From Datnioides undecimradiatus (lineage: Eukaryota > Chordata > Actinopteri > Lobotiformes > Datnioididae), in contig WARS01000033.1 in NCBI GenBank assembly GCA_008933995.1, forward strand, positions 5,325,787-5,389,786: DNA of 64,000 bases, given 5' to 3'. Made by a program: the position numbers and the translations under genes. Positions 13,473 through 25,602 of this stretch are shown piece after piece. Below the pieces are notes generated by a model that saw nothing but the letters and a program-made list of their open reading frames with translations, made no database searches and had not been told where the DNA came from. Within the stretch, counting starts at the first letter, position 1; each line of letters begins with the position of its first letter.

Positions 13473-15730
13473 ACAGGTTTTATTTACTTTTAGGTATCAA
13501 GAGGCGTCATTACAGAGGACGTTTAAATTCCTGTACTGCAAAACACTCAGCATGCAAAATGTCAGAAGGGTCAAACTGAAAGTGTCCGGATCATGAAGTG
13601 AAACACAAAGAACACACAAACTGAGCTGTCTGTCAAAGTTCAACCAGGCAGAACTTATAAGGAGCTGGAGCTACAGGCTGGAGTTGCAACCTTAGAGTCA
13701 ACGAAACGTGATGTGAACATCTGGTCACGTAAACACTGGCAAAGATCACGAAACCATCTCTGCAGAACATGTGGCGATCATACAAACACACAATTTAAAT
13801 CATGTTGTTAGTTACTGAGATTTTATTAATGTGGTTTTATTGTGTTACTTATACTGTTTGATAGAATTCAGAGGCCTTGATTTATGGAGTTCTGTTTAGT
13901 TCTTTTTCTGCCCACTAATAAATCTGAGGTCACACACACGCACCCCTCTAAAACACACAAACCCGAGCGCGCTGAAAGCTCACAGTGTGACTCCGCTGTA
14001 AGTACCAGAGATTTAACAGTGTGATTAATTAAATTGTAACTAAATCAATTCTAATTATCCAGCAGGGTCGGTTCTGATGCAGGGCGGCCGGCAGCACAAT
14101 GGCCAACCACACCAGCACTTATCTGATACAATTACAACACACAAATTACAACACACAGAAATCAGCACAAAAAAAAAAATAACGAGGCACACGGTGCTCA
14201 CTTATAACAAGCTAAATGAGAGCAGCCGGGGCTGGCCGGCGATCAATACCCCGGCTATCTGCTGAGTCTGGACTTGTGGTAACAGACGCAGGAGGAGGGG
14301 AGACAGGAAATACATAAAGATAATATATGAGAGGGCAGGTCCTGTGCAGAGAGTTCACTTCACGAGGACCAGTTTGTGGAAATACAGGAACTACAGGTGT
14401 GGCTGAGTCAGTGATCAATCAGACACAGAGGTGAACGGGCTGATAGGGAGCTTGACTTGATCAATCAGCAGCACCCTGCTGACAGGAGGACAAGAGGGTG
14501 CCGGTGTTTTAATAAAGACAGGCTTTGCTCAGACTGTCAGAACGCCTCCCGCCATCACACTGTCCCCCTCCTGTCACTGGTGTCTTTTAACTCATTCTCT
14601 CAGACTCCATGTGCTCAGGAGTTCACACAACAAGGGTAAGAAGGGCAGTTCGTGTGTGACTGTGGCAGCATTATGGGTGAGAAACTCAATGTTTCACTGC
14701 ACTTACAACCCATGCTCCTCCAGCAAACATATCTGCTTACAGGCTCCTGGTGACACTGAGACCTGTCAGCCTCTGTCAGACAGTCAAAACCCTCAGTGGC
14801 CTGTGTGAAAGCACAGGGAAGCTTGTTTGTTGTCCAATGCTCCATCGCCTTCCTGTAGCAGCAGAGGGGCCTGGCAGCGAGTGGATTTCACAGCGCGGCT
14901 GAATGCAAATCAGCTCACACACAGACAGGCGCGCACACACATGGAAAGAAAACACAGGACCTGTGGGCAGAGGGTCCTCCACAACACTGTAGCCTCCTCC
15001 CTGCCCATGCATAATGCATGAAGAACATGTAAATACGTTATTCCGCACATGCATTAATGATCACGGAGAAACTCGCAGTCTAAGCACCAGGGCAATTAAT
15101 AAAAGATGGCGCTCAGATAAAGGCCCATACCTCCCCCGTCTCCTAAACCTCCACCCCCCATCCCCCACCACTTGATCTGCTGAGACACATTTCATGCCAA
15201 TTCTTAACCTTGTTTTATTTCTGTGCTGCTTGGGGGTGTGGTGCAGCTGGGGTAGAGCTGAATAATGAATGGAGGCTATCAGAGTGCCTGACTACTGTAG
15301 GGAAAGTCTGCTCCACACAAGATACAGCAAGGATTCGCGCACACAACTGCTGTGGTCCTTATTGGATGCTCTGGGGAGGAAATGAGGGGTTAACTGGTCT
15401 CTGGGGAGCTGTGAAATGAGGGCTTCATAGCCTGGAGATGGTGCATAAAACATCAACTCCAAACACGCAGACACAAACACATTCATCTCGCAAAGGCACA
15501 AACAGTGCAAATAGAGACTTTGCAGTGAACGCCGCTCGCCGAGTTCTGCCTCAATCCTCATGTTCGGCTACGGCGAGGAGAAAGGGAGACTGCATGCTGA
15601 CGGTGTACCAGCGAGAAAACTGTAAACTGGTGTCTTCCCACATGCAATATGATACGTTTGTATCTCCGGTGTGTAGGTCTCCATTTACAACTCTGCACTT
15701 TATTCGCCCTCCAAAGTTCTTATGTGGGAT

Positions 15731-15752
15731 GGTGGTGGTGGTGGTGGTGGTG
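15731..15752. repeat. (GGT)n microsatellite
   Basis: Seven GGT units followed by a run of G. Any poly-Trp or poly-Val frame across it is an artefact of the repeat. Confidence 0.95.
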
Positions 15753-16439
15753 GGGGGCTTCGATAGATGGACCAGTGAGAGAACAGCAGCAGGGTGGTAC
15801 CTGTTTCTCAGCACATTTCAGGCAGATTAAGTTTAAACGGTGAGTAACAATCATATGTTTGAGATGAAATCATGAAATACAAAATTCAGATTATACCAAA
15901 ATGTAGCATTGAATGAAAATGATTCCACGGTCAGATCACCGTCTCCCTCCTGTAGACCTGTGAAAGCAACGCCACTCCTACACTCAACCCTGAACTTAGA
16001 GCGTCGTACCTCGGTGGTATCTGCACTTACTGCAGCACCATTAGCCACAGCATCTGCTTATGTTTCAAATTCAGTATTTGAGCGAGTAAACTGAAGGGAA
16101 CTGGGAACGCAGAGGGACCGCGAGGCAGATGGTTGGGAGAGTGAAAACTCTGCCTTGTCTATTCTTTGTTCCACAGACTGCGAGCCGGCCAGGCTGACAG
16201 CTTGTCAATCTACGTGACCAAAGGGACAGGATCTGGATATGACAGCTCTTTCTCCTCCTCTCTGTCTTTGATACCTCTCTTTCTCTCTCTGTCATTCCAT
16301 CACTTGTGTGCAACCACGGGCTGACCTTTCACCGCCACCATGCCTCCCCTGTCTGTCAAGTACAAAACAGGCGAGAGGAGGGAAAAAACCCTTCCCCCTG
16401 CAGCTAATGTTTCCTCGCTCTTCTATGTGCTAATTTCAA

Positions 16440-17105
16440 GTGACAGTAATCACTGTTTATTAGCTCACTTTGCCCTTGTCATGTCCAAGAGCAGCAGCCA
16501 CATATTAGAGTGATTAGACAATTAAGGCCATTACAGTAATACACTGGCCAATGTCACACATCACACATTACACTGCGGATAGAGAGAGGAGACAAAAACT
16601 CTCCCGGGCTCCCTCCGTTACAGTCCTTTTAACAGCTCCAAGCCAGCAGAAAATGGCCTTAATGACTGCAGCCTGTGTGTACCGCTGCCTTATTTAGAAA
16701 CGGGCTGCGTTTTCTGTTCAAATTAACGGCGCGGGGGGAAAAAAAGGCACAAAGGGGAATAGACTGTGCTAAGCAGAGAGGAGAAGGCCCGATGTAACGA
16801 GGCTTACGCTGAAACACTAATTAACACAAGGCCCCGTGCTCATTCCCTAAAAATTTACTTAACACGACTCACACCGCTTCATTTATCTGAGCAAATGAGC
16901 GGAGAGATGTGTATCTACTTAAGCTGCAGCAGGTCAATTACTAAAGCTAAATAATTCACAGAATGTAATATTTAGGTCCCACAAAAATCCCATTCAAAGA
17001 AAAAAAAAAAACTTCTAGACTGAGTAAATGCTATCATAATTAGTATAATTAAAGCATATCATGTATTAATTATTTCATGATAATTCCGGTAGTTTAATTC
17101 TGCGC
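16440..17105. promoter_or_regulatory. Homeodomain-motif-rich candidate regulatory block
   Basis: TAAT/ATTA cores recur through this block: GTGCTAATTTC, GTGATTAGACAATTAAGG, ACAGTAATACAC, AAATTAACGG, ACACTAATTAACAC, ATAATTAGTATAATTAAAG and GTATTAATTATTTC. It ends in an imperfect dyad, ATCATG at 17058-17063 and CATGAT at 17076-17081 around a TATTAATTATTT centre. No transposon, tandem repeat or coding signal explains it. Cross-species conservation would be decisive and cannot be tested here. Confidence 0.3.
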
Positions 17106-17252
17106 GAGCCTACATGAGATGAGAGATGAGACCGTCTCTGTTCTCGTTGGGCGCAACAGAAATGCAAATGAACAAATTAAGCAGCCAGGGAGCGGGCCGA
17201 CGAATCTCTCCAGTAACGAGTCATGGAGGAAGTCCGGTGACAAACCATCGCT

Positions 17253-17534
17253 GGGAGAGGAGGAGAAGAGGAGGAGAAGAGGAGGAGAGGAGAGGAGAGG
17301 AGAAGAGAAGAGAAGAGAAGAGAAGAGAAGAGAAGAGAAGAGAAGAGAAGAGAAGAGAAGAGAAGAGGAGAAGAGAAGAGAAGAGAAGAGAGAGAGGAGA
17401 GGAGAGGAGAGGAGAGGAGAAGAGAAGAGAAGAGAAGAGAAGAGAAGAGAAGAGAAGAGAGGAGAGGAGAGGAGAGGAGAGGAGAGGAGAGGAGAAGAGA
17501 AGAGAAGAGAAGAGAAGAGAAGAGAAGAGAAGAG
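17253..17534. repeat. 282-bp uninterrupted homopurine tract of GGAGA and AGAAG pentamers
   Basis: All 282 plus-strand bases are A or G. The tract is built of two related pentamers, GGAGA and AGAAG, in alternating blocks: a GGAGA-rich start, a long AGAAG block, a short GGAGA block, AGAAG, GGAGA and a final AGAAG block. Long homopurine/homopyrimidine mirror-like tracts can form intramolecular triplex (H-DNA). The Glu/Arg/Lys-rich frames crossing it, and the Ser/Leu frame on the other strand, are consequences of the repeat and not proteins. Confidence 0.98.
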
Positions 17535-17974
17535 CCAGCATCTGGAGACTGGGAGACATCACAGGACTCTGATGGTCAACCTCTTCTCTTGCAGGAGGGG
17601 TAAAAAGGAAGGAAATCTGTTTCCTGTCATCTTCCATCTTGTCAGTCTTTGTTCAGACATCTTGCATCTCCTCCACCAGCTGTTTGCTGCCTGTGCTGAC
17701 AGATGGCTGCTTCTCTTTGATATGCACTCTCCTCTGGCCCGCTCTCCCTCACGCTCCCCCCCCCCCCCCGCTGGCTAAAACTTTTAGGGAGAAAGCCAAC
17801 TTGGGGTATGGACTACAGTGGATTTTGCTGAATGCAGAGAACGCTGGTTGGTCACACTGACAAACTGTTGGCCATTTGCTGAACACAACGGTGTAGAATA
17901 AACAAGCTTTTCCCCGATGCCCTGATGGAAAATAATGATCTAGACGTTATGCATTTGAATGTGGTGGCGGGTCC

Positions 17975-17975
<1 letters not shown>

Positions 17976-18014
<39 letters not shown>
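17976..18014. repeat. (GT)n microsatellite
   Basis: About 19 uninterrupted GT units, the longest GT run in the window. Confidence 0.95.
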
Positions 18015-18018
<4 letters not shown>

Positions 18019-18770
18019 CTGTTCCGCAGAGCTGGCCAAGTTAGACCGATGTGGTGCCAAGCCTCACTCACAGGGAGGCTGCAGAAAAAAGCATAGGATT
18101 GTTTCCTTGGAGCACACCAGTGCAGACTGGTATTGCCAGACAGTTACACAAGTTTACATTCAGACAAAAAGCAATTGTTGGGCTTTGCTCTCCAGCAGTC
18201 TACGAGCATGTGATCCATCGTTCCATAAATCTGACATTCCCATAGCTCACATTGCCAGGCTGCTTCTTTGTGTATGTGTGCGCGTCTCTGTGAAGCGACC
18301 CCAAAACGCGCGCGAGCGTGTGCACGGGACAACAGAGGCCCCTTTGAGCCAGGGTACCAGGGTCTGCCCATTCGGCTCAGGCAGCTCAACTATGGGAACC
18401 ATCCCCGTGCCCAGTCATCCAGCAGGATGAAACCAGAGCTGCTCAGGAGCGGGCAGCAGACGGCAGGCAGGACCCGGCATTCCAGGGGGAATTTAACTGG
18501 GGCTAATGAGCTCTGGGAGGACTCCTCTGAGGAGAAAATGAGGCACACACTCACTGTGCAGCTCTACGTGCTGTGCACCTTTACTCTGATCCATGAGCGT
18601 GGGCACTGCCCCGCTATCGAGCACAGCAGAAGTGTTCATGTCATGCATAGGCAAAAATACATAGGCAATACGCTCCAAGGCCAAGACGATGATTTTGGGA
18701 ATCCGAAGTAAGAATGTGACAAACAATGCAGAGTCTCGATATAAATATCACTCCTCAGTGTTTATTAAAC

Positions 18771-18860
18771 AGCTGCTTAGCTTAGCTTTGAGCAAGACTG
18801 GAACCAGGGAAACGGTTAGCCTGCTTCTGTCCAGAGGTAAGTAAATCTGCCTAGTATGTA
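18771..18860. repeat. Dispersed fish repeat fragment (family unnamed)
   Basis: The run AGCTGCTTAGCTTAGC, then GACTGGAACCAGGGAAACGG, TTAGCCTG and CTGTCCAGAGGTAA matches, with decay, a repeat I remember as very common in percomorph genomes. There it reads GCTTAGCTTAGCATAAAGAC and continues into GGAAACAGCTAGCCTGGC. I cannot give a family name. No ends or target duplication are visible. Confidence 0.5.
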
Positions 18861-19496
18861 TTACTGATCTGCACGTCATTTTACAGAGGCTTTTGACTTT
18901 TCCAGCATCAAACAACTAGTCGAAAAAGAGCGCTGAGAGCATCTGATCCAGTCTAATTGTGGTCATGTCCCGGTTTGTGGTTACAGCTGCTCGAGACAAA
19001 ACGAGTGAAAATGAGTAAATGTATGCAAATCTACACATATCCACTGTGTCCGCTATATAAATGTTGGGGTTATGGATGCACACAGATCCTGTTTTCTCTC
19101 CTTTAGGTTGTGAATAAGAGATGGAGATAAAAGGCGACAGGCAAAAGCATACAGCCTGTGTGGGTGAAAGTTGTCTTTCCAGTTGGCTAGGCATCCAGTC
19201 ATTCGCTCCATCCATCTGTCAGGCCTGTCCCTAGTGGCTACACTGAGGGCTTGCTCTCTCCCGCTCTCTCTCCGGCCTGCGATTGTTCAGTGATCCAGAC
19301 GCCGGTCAGCCGCTCCCTCTCTCCATTCTGCCTTCCACTGAGGAGGCTGGAGACCAGAGACACAGAGGCAGGCACTGCCTTGTTACAGCCCACTCACTGT
19401 GTTTACATCCAGCAAATTAACACAAACATGGCAGGGGGATACGAGATCCTGCCTGGGGCCTGAACCCAGCAGCAACTGCCACTTACATCACACACT

Positions 19497-19512
19497 CACA
19501 CACACACACACA
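19497..19512. repeat. (CA)n microsatellite
   Basis: About eight CA units following an interrupted CACACTCA start. Confidence 0.85.
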
Positions 19513-20150
19513 GAATAAAAGGGAGGCAGACTGCTCCTGTGGCTTCAGGTCTCACTGGTACTGTCATGGTGCTGCCTTTCAGACAGGGTGAAGGGTGCAG
19601 CAGAGCCTGTCACCATACTTCACTTTGAATGTGGCCTTTAATGATGCCGCACGTTTAAAAAAAACAAATTTAAAGTATATAAAATGGTTTTTTAAGTCTT
19701 TCCCTTGTAAAGGTTTGGACGCACTGCAGGTTCACAGATATTTGGGATATAAGGTTGGAAAAACGGCCCTGCCCTGACAGCCTGCTCATCTGTTTAACCA
19801 GCAAATATGTCACTGATTCTGTACATTTGTCCACTTTGAAGCTTAGCATAAGCAGGCACACAAGACGCCCCGCAAAACCACTTAGCTCTTCATGAACAAA
19901 CAGATCTAACAGAGTGAAAATCTGACTCGTCAAGCTACTTTACTCCCTGTAAGCTTCTGTTGTCTCCTCTGTGGCGGAGGCTTTTGTCTGACAGATGTTT
20001 ACAGGGGATGGGCGATGTTTCCTCGCTGTGTGCTGCCTGGGAAAACATCTGGAGTTTGCAGGGATTTACCAGTAATCCCTTCGGCAAGCTGCGGAGCGCT
20101 CTCCTAGAATTTCAATGTGTCTCTAAAGTAAGCAAGCCTTTCTGGGAAGG

Positions 20151-20169
20151 AAAAAAAAAAAAAAAAAAA
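20151..20169. repeat. Poly-A tract
   Basis: An uninterrupted run of 19 A. There is no recognisable retroelement upstream, so I treat it as a simple tract. Confidence 0.9.
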
Positions 20170-21510
20170 TGACAGCGCCCGCTTTGCGACAAGCGTTGAA
20201 GGGGTCAACAGTTCCATAAGCTTCTTACCGCTGCAGCTTTAAAGCATAAATAAATTAAACTGGCTTGGCTAAAACAGCTCCAACAAACTCTTATTAAAGT
20301 CCTCCAGGCGTGGATGGATGGGCAGAGGTCTAACACTTTCATGCAGATCAACTTAGCCATTATTTGATGAAAAGGAAACCGCTTTTGGGACGGTTACACT
20401 GGAGGAATCTTCTGAAGCAGCTAACACAATTAGACGCAAGCTACAAACCTCGAAGGGAAGCAGCCAACAATAGTCTCTCGGTGGACCTCTAATGGGGGTT
20501 TCTATTCTTCAAGAATTTCCCTGAGCGCGACGCTCCACAGGAATGTATAGCGCTGGTTTGAACCTCTTCTCTGAGTTTATGTTTGAAAGCGGCGATACCA
20601 CCCAAGAGAGGTTTGCGCACCATGTGTCTCTCATATCGGGTACTGTGGCATCATCAGAGACTGCAATGAGCCTCCCTTAATGATAACCCACACTCCACTC
20701 TCTGGTTTTCAGTCATTATAGTCATTATAGTCACCCCCTACTATTCAACAAACTGAGCCCGGTGCACTCAGTAAATACAGAGTCAGTCTCCAATCTACAG
20801 CTCTTCTGTCTATGTGGGAACATGGAGAGAGGGGCCACATCTCAGTTTGGACAATCTGCTCCAAAAGGCCTCACCACTGTCACGTCTGGGACCTGCGGCT
20901 GAGCCAGTGATGGAGTCATTAAACTAAATTGGTCATAATATGTCAAGTATATAAAACCCAACTCTGAAAATTATTAACAATGTCGTGAAAGTTATCCAGG
21001 CTGAATCTATTTGCTGAATATTTTAGTGTGTTCTTCAGTTGTTGCTCTGTCCTGACTTCAAAAAATTGTGAGTGCAAAGGAGGCAAAAGAAGGATCCACA
21101 GGGGCATGTTGTAACCAAGCTGGTGTTTAGTGTAAGAGTAGGCTTATAAATCCACCAATGTTAAGAAAGCCACAATTTGTTTGAAGGTTTCCATGTAATA
21201 ACAGGAGCCTCGAGTGTGTCATTTTGTTGAAAACACGGCCTGAATGACGAAATTTGATCCAAAATGAACACAACGCGGAGATAAATATTGTGCTGCGTGC
21301 GGGACGCTGGATGTATAAACCCTGAGAATCCACTGAATACATCAACGTACCGTAGGTCCGCACCAAAAACTAAACTTTCCATCAATATACTGCACACAGT
21401 CTCAAGTGGATAAACACAGGTCAGCCACAGAAAGGCAGTCAGTCAGCACCAAATGTAAAAAATGTGCTCGAGCTTAGCATGTGTCATGTATTTGATGAAT
21501 CATCTGTAAC

Positions 21511-21665
21511 TTATACTTGTACGCGCACTTTATTTGAGTATTTTCAGTCTGACTTCTACCTCACTACAGCTCAGGTGAATACTCTACTTTTATTTGACTG
21601 ATACGGTTACAAGCTGCAAATCACAACATGATTTTAAACTGCGTTTAATTACAAGAGATTTAAGG
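21511..21665. repeat. Dispersed fish repeat fragment (family unnamed)
   Basis: The order of phrases TTATTTGAGTATTTTCAG, CTTCTACCTCACTACAG, ATACTCTACTTTTATTTGAC and TTACAAGCTGCAAATCACAA parallels a common percomorph repeat I remember. That repeat reads TTTGAGTATTTTCATTTT, then ACTCCACTACA, then TTATTTGACAGCTTTAGTTA. The copy is old and truncated, and its class is unknown to me. Confidence 0.5.
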
Positions 21666-22958
21666 AAGATTTTGAACGAGTGATATCTGTATTGTCATAT
21701 TTTTGCACTGTTGCAGGTGCAAACCAATAAATGCCATAGGAGCGAGAAGACGCAAGGATCTTTACATACAAAGAGCAGGAATACAGTTTATAACATAAAG
21801 TGTGACATAACTCAAATCCTTTCCATGTACATTGATAACTGGTTATTTGTCTTTATCGTCGTGGTGATGTTTCCACACTGTACACTGATGACTGCATCAG
21901 TCAAACGCTCGAAAAAGTAAATGCATCCCTCCGAGAACAGCCATCTGGCCATGGGAGCGGGCAGAGTTAACACACCAATCACAGGGCACTCAGTGTGTGT
22001 TAAATTGAATTAGTCCAGTGTGAGTCAGGTTGCTGTTCACCCTCTGTGGGTCTGTGGCCCCAGAGTTGGCCCACTGGGGGGTCCTGGCACTGGCTTAGAG
22101 GACAAAGAGCTGTGAGCAGACACACAGAGCAAGACTTCAGCGTTGTGTTCTCTTTCCACTCGGAGGAATATAACCCACCTCCAGCCTCCCTCCAGTCTCC
22201 ACCTCCCTGCCTCCGTCTCACAGCCTCTCACTTCAGGACATGAGCCCACACACAGGGGTAGCAATTACCCTTTCCCCAGACTTGGATGACCCCGGGTGCT
22301 TGACCCAGAAGCCACCATGCTTCGTGCCCTTTTCACCCTTTCTCTTCAGAGTGCGGGGGAGGATGGGGGGGGTGGACAGAGTAAAGACAGGCACTCAGTC
22401 AAAAATGGCAGTGCTTGTTTAAGGTCGCTTCCTATTCGCATGCTGCTGAAAGCGTGCCTGCCAATCACCCGTAATCACGCGGAGGCTAGCCGCTCCTGAG
22501 GCGAGACAGCTGGGAGCAGGAAAGGCCGACGGCTGCATATGCCCTTCTTCTCCTCCGACTCCTTCTCCACACACTCAGCTTTCACCCCAGACCCCCATAA
22601 GCACTGACACACACACTTGTGTAAACTTTCTTTTAACTGGGAACACAGACACGGAGGAAAATACAGATGTAATACGGAGGCCAGGCCACCTAGGACTGAG
22701 GATCCTTGTAGCCGCGCCGCACCAGCTGATCAAACCGACGGAATCTTTCACATTTTGTAGTAAGGACGCCGCCTGGAGCCTGCGCAGTGGATCCGAGTGC
22801 TGCAAAATTACAGAAATGTCTGATTCCACAAGGCCTGTAATGAATCAGCTTGACCATTAAATCTATCTTTCCTCCTTTACTTACTAAGATCACTGAAATA
22901 AAAATCAGCCAACCATCGCGCCTCGCCTCTTTCTGCTTCTATTCCCTCCAGGATCCTC

Positions 22959-22971
22959 TTTTTTTTTTTTT
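22959..22971. repeat. Poly-T tract
   Basis: A run of 13 T. Confidence 0.85.
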
Positions 22972-25580
22972 CCTAATCAAATTGGAAGTGGAAATGTTCT
23001 CACTTAACTTTGACCACAAGTAATGGGATGAGCAGTCAGTGGAAGGGAGAGGAACATGGCACTGAACTCATCCTTCCACTTTTACGCCAGACGCTGCCAG
23101 CGAACACCCGTGCTGTTGTCATGGTTGCTTTAACTCGTCTGCGCCGTTTCGTCTTTCCGGAGTTTTACAGCAACGTCTCTCTTTGAGCTCACAGTTTCTT
23201 TGGCAGCCTCCTCTGCTGGCCACGACAATGGTTCCAGTTTTCCCTACTACCACTTAGGAGCGAAAAAACAATAACGCACCCAACAAAAAACTGAAATATA
23301 TATAAAAGTATATTCCCACTCTTAAGAGTCATTTTGTGGTCAGATATATGTATTTTTACTCTCAGTTATCAGTTTCTATATCTTTGTCCGTGGTTAAGAT
23401 GTTGGCTCTTGACGCCCCATGGTGATGATATTTTAGCTGAAAGGCTATAAAGGGGACTCGTTAAAATAGACGGCGCTCTAAAAAGATAAACTGAGCGGCC
23501 ATCTTCTGAAGTCTTCACCTTAAGACTGCTCAAGTACAAAATGGCAGACCAGATGGAAACAGAGCACCTCGGGCACCAACAGATGCTCCCATGAGGCCAG
23601 TTGGCACACTCTGACTGATCCACGATAATAAGCCTGATTATGGCAAAGCCAATCCGACACGTGTACGCTGCTGTTTCATACTTTTAAAGCGCCAAATGTT
23701 CCAACTAAACTGTGAGAGGTTAGCCACGCGCTACAGAAAACAGAGCTCTGCTTCACCGGGTTTTATGTAATCAGATAGCTTTATTGATCCTACAGGGCAG
23801 ACACCTGATGCCAAGTGGAGAACCTGATCGGTGTAAGGGGCCACCACTAAAACCGTTAGTCGTGACACAATGAGAGGCGGCGTGACCAGAGCCTGGTTCA
23901 GCGACCGGCCGGCCGACTGACTGAGTAGATGGTCGCTGGTGGCTGACGTCTGGCTGATTGACTGCCTCACGGGCTTATTGACTGCTTAACTGACTGAAGG
24001 GAACTGTAACACTAGCCGTTTTCATTAGCACAGCTACAAACATTTGGGGAAAGTGCTAGCTGCTGGCCCAAAGGTTGGCTTACACGTTGTGATGCCATCC
24101 ACGCACAGAGGGCTCACGGCCCATCAGACTCAATCCCCTCACCCAAACTACAGGCTCTTATGTCAATGACGCACCTTATCACAAGACAAGGTCATTTACT
24201 GATCAGACAACAGGTTTTCTGGACAAATCACTACTACACACGTCACAGGAACTCATAAAATACTTGAATCTATTTTCACACATTTGTTCATGTTCGGATT
24301 AAATAATATAATAATTCAGGTTTTTTGAAATGGGGTCAAAGGAGATACCTTTTTTATTGGTCCAACATATTTTTGTTATTTAGCACAAATTATGTCTCGC
24401 TCAGTCTCGCTCTGGTCGCTCAGACCAGAAACTCTTGTGCTTTTTGATTTTGTTCATTCATTTTGATCAAAAGCAGCCTGGTGGCCTTGGAGACGGCATT
24501 ATAGGTTAGTATTTTATTGATGGGACGTTTTGCAGTCTGTTTGGTTTCCACGGCAGGACGATGCTTAGCTTGCTGAAACTGTACTCTAGATGCTTCTCCT
24601 GGAGGCGTGTCGGCCACCATCTATAGTTAATACACTGACTATAGATAAGAACCTTTTACAACTCTGCTCCAAAAGCCCAAACTAGCCCTTTAACATGTTA
24701 GTATGTTTGTCCTTTTACAAAACGAAAAAGGAGATGCCATTCAACTCTGCACATGCCAGGTCTGTGATTTTATGCATGCAACAGGTAGGGTCTGTCATTT
24801 ATTCATAGGAAAACAAATTCTGTGATGCTTCTGAGACAGAACCTCATTCACACTTTGGCGACAAGAGTACCGAATGCAAAAATCAGCACGGCTTACAAAA
24901 ACTGTAAAAAAGTGTTTTTGTTTTTGCAGATTAATGGTCTGAACCATCACTGTCAACTGCATCAAACTGTGTCAGAAGCAGAGTTTCTAAGTGTTACAAG
25001 CACAGCACTGATCATACACATACAATACTATCAAACAAACGGCCTTAAACAGAGCCTTACAGTCAGTCCGCCCCAGATAAATGCTTTTTACCACAGGCCC
25101 ACAAACCCAACATCCACGGTGAATTTAAAAGAGCTACTGAGAAAGATAAATACAATAAATAATGTCTGGAAAGAGTATCCATGCGCAGCTAAATAATTCA
25201 GCGTTTTCATGGCCAATCAATATCATATGCTTAGATATTTGCCAGATGCCTCTGAGGACAGGAATAAGGCCAGGGAAAAAACCCAAAACATAAGGACTTA
25301 CCTTCTCGTTGTATTTGAACTTGACATAAAACCAACTGGACTTGATCATCCTTCTGTCCTCTGTTCCTGATTGATTCAGTGTGCCGAGGGAAAGTCTAAG
25401 TCTCCTCCAAAGACTGATGTTGACTGTGCGGTGCGGTGACACCGAAATGTTTCTGCTACTTTATCCTGCTGGTCCCTGTGCTTGTTCTTTCTTGCTTTGC
25501 CTGTGACTTCAAGCCTCGAAGCCTGCTCCCGTTTCTTTCACTCCCTCGTCTTCGTGGTGTAGTGTGGTGTGCGGCGTGTG

Positions 25581-25602
25581 CGTGTGTGTGTGTGTGTGTG
25601 TG
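25581..25602. repeat. (GT)n microsatellite
   Basis: About ten GT units after an imperfect GTGTGGTGTGCGGCGTGTGC lead. Confidence 0.9.

Larger units (their letters stand above)
8623..17250. other. Intronic non-coding block, low in transposons
   Basis: I see no exon or RNA gene. It holds homopolymer and microsatellite runs (listed separately) and AT-rich stretches with TAAT cores. The segment around 12860-13030 and the one at 16440-17105 look most like regulatory DNA. Long open frames such as those around 9430-9730 and 13120-13460 are driven by A/T, CA or purine runs. Confidence 0.5.

Noticed and set aside
17119-17778. 219-codon plus-strand frame rich in Glu, Arg and Lys (and a Ser/Leu frame on the other strand)
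   Set aside because: The whole body is the translation of the homopurine pentamer repeat; there is no splice context or domain outside it.
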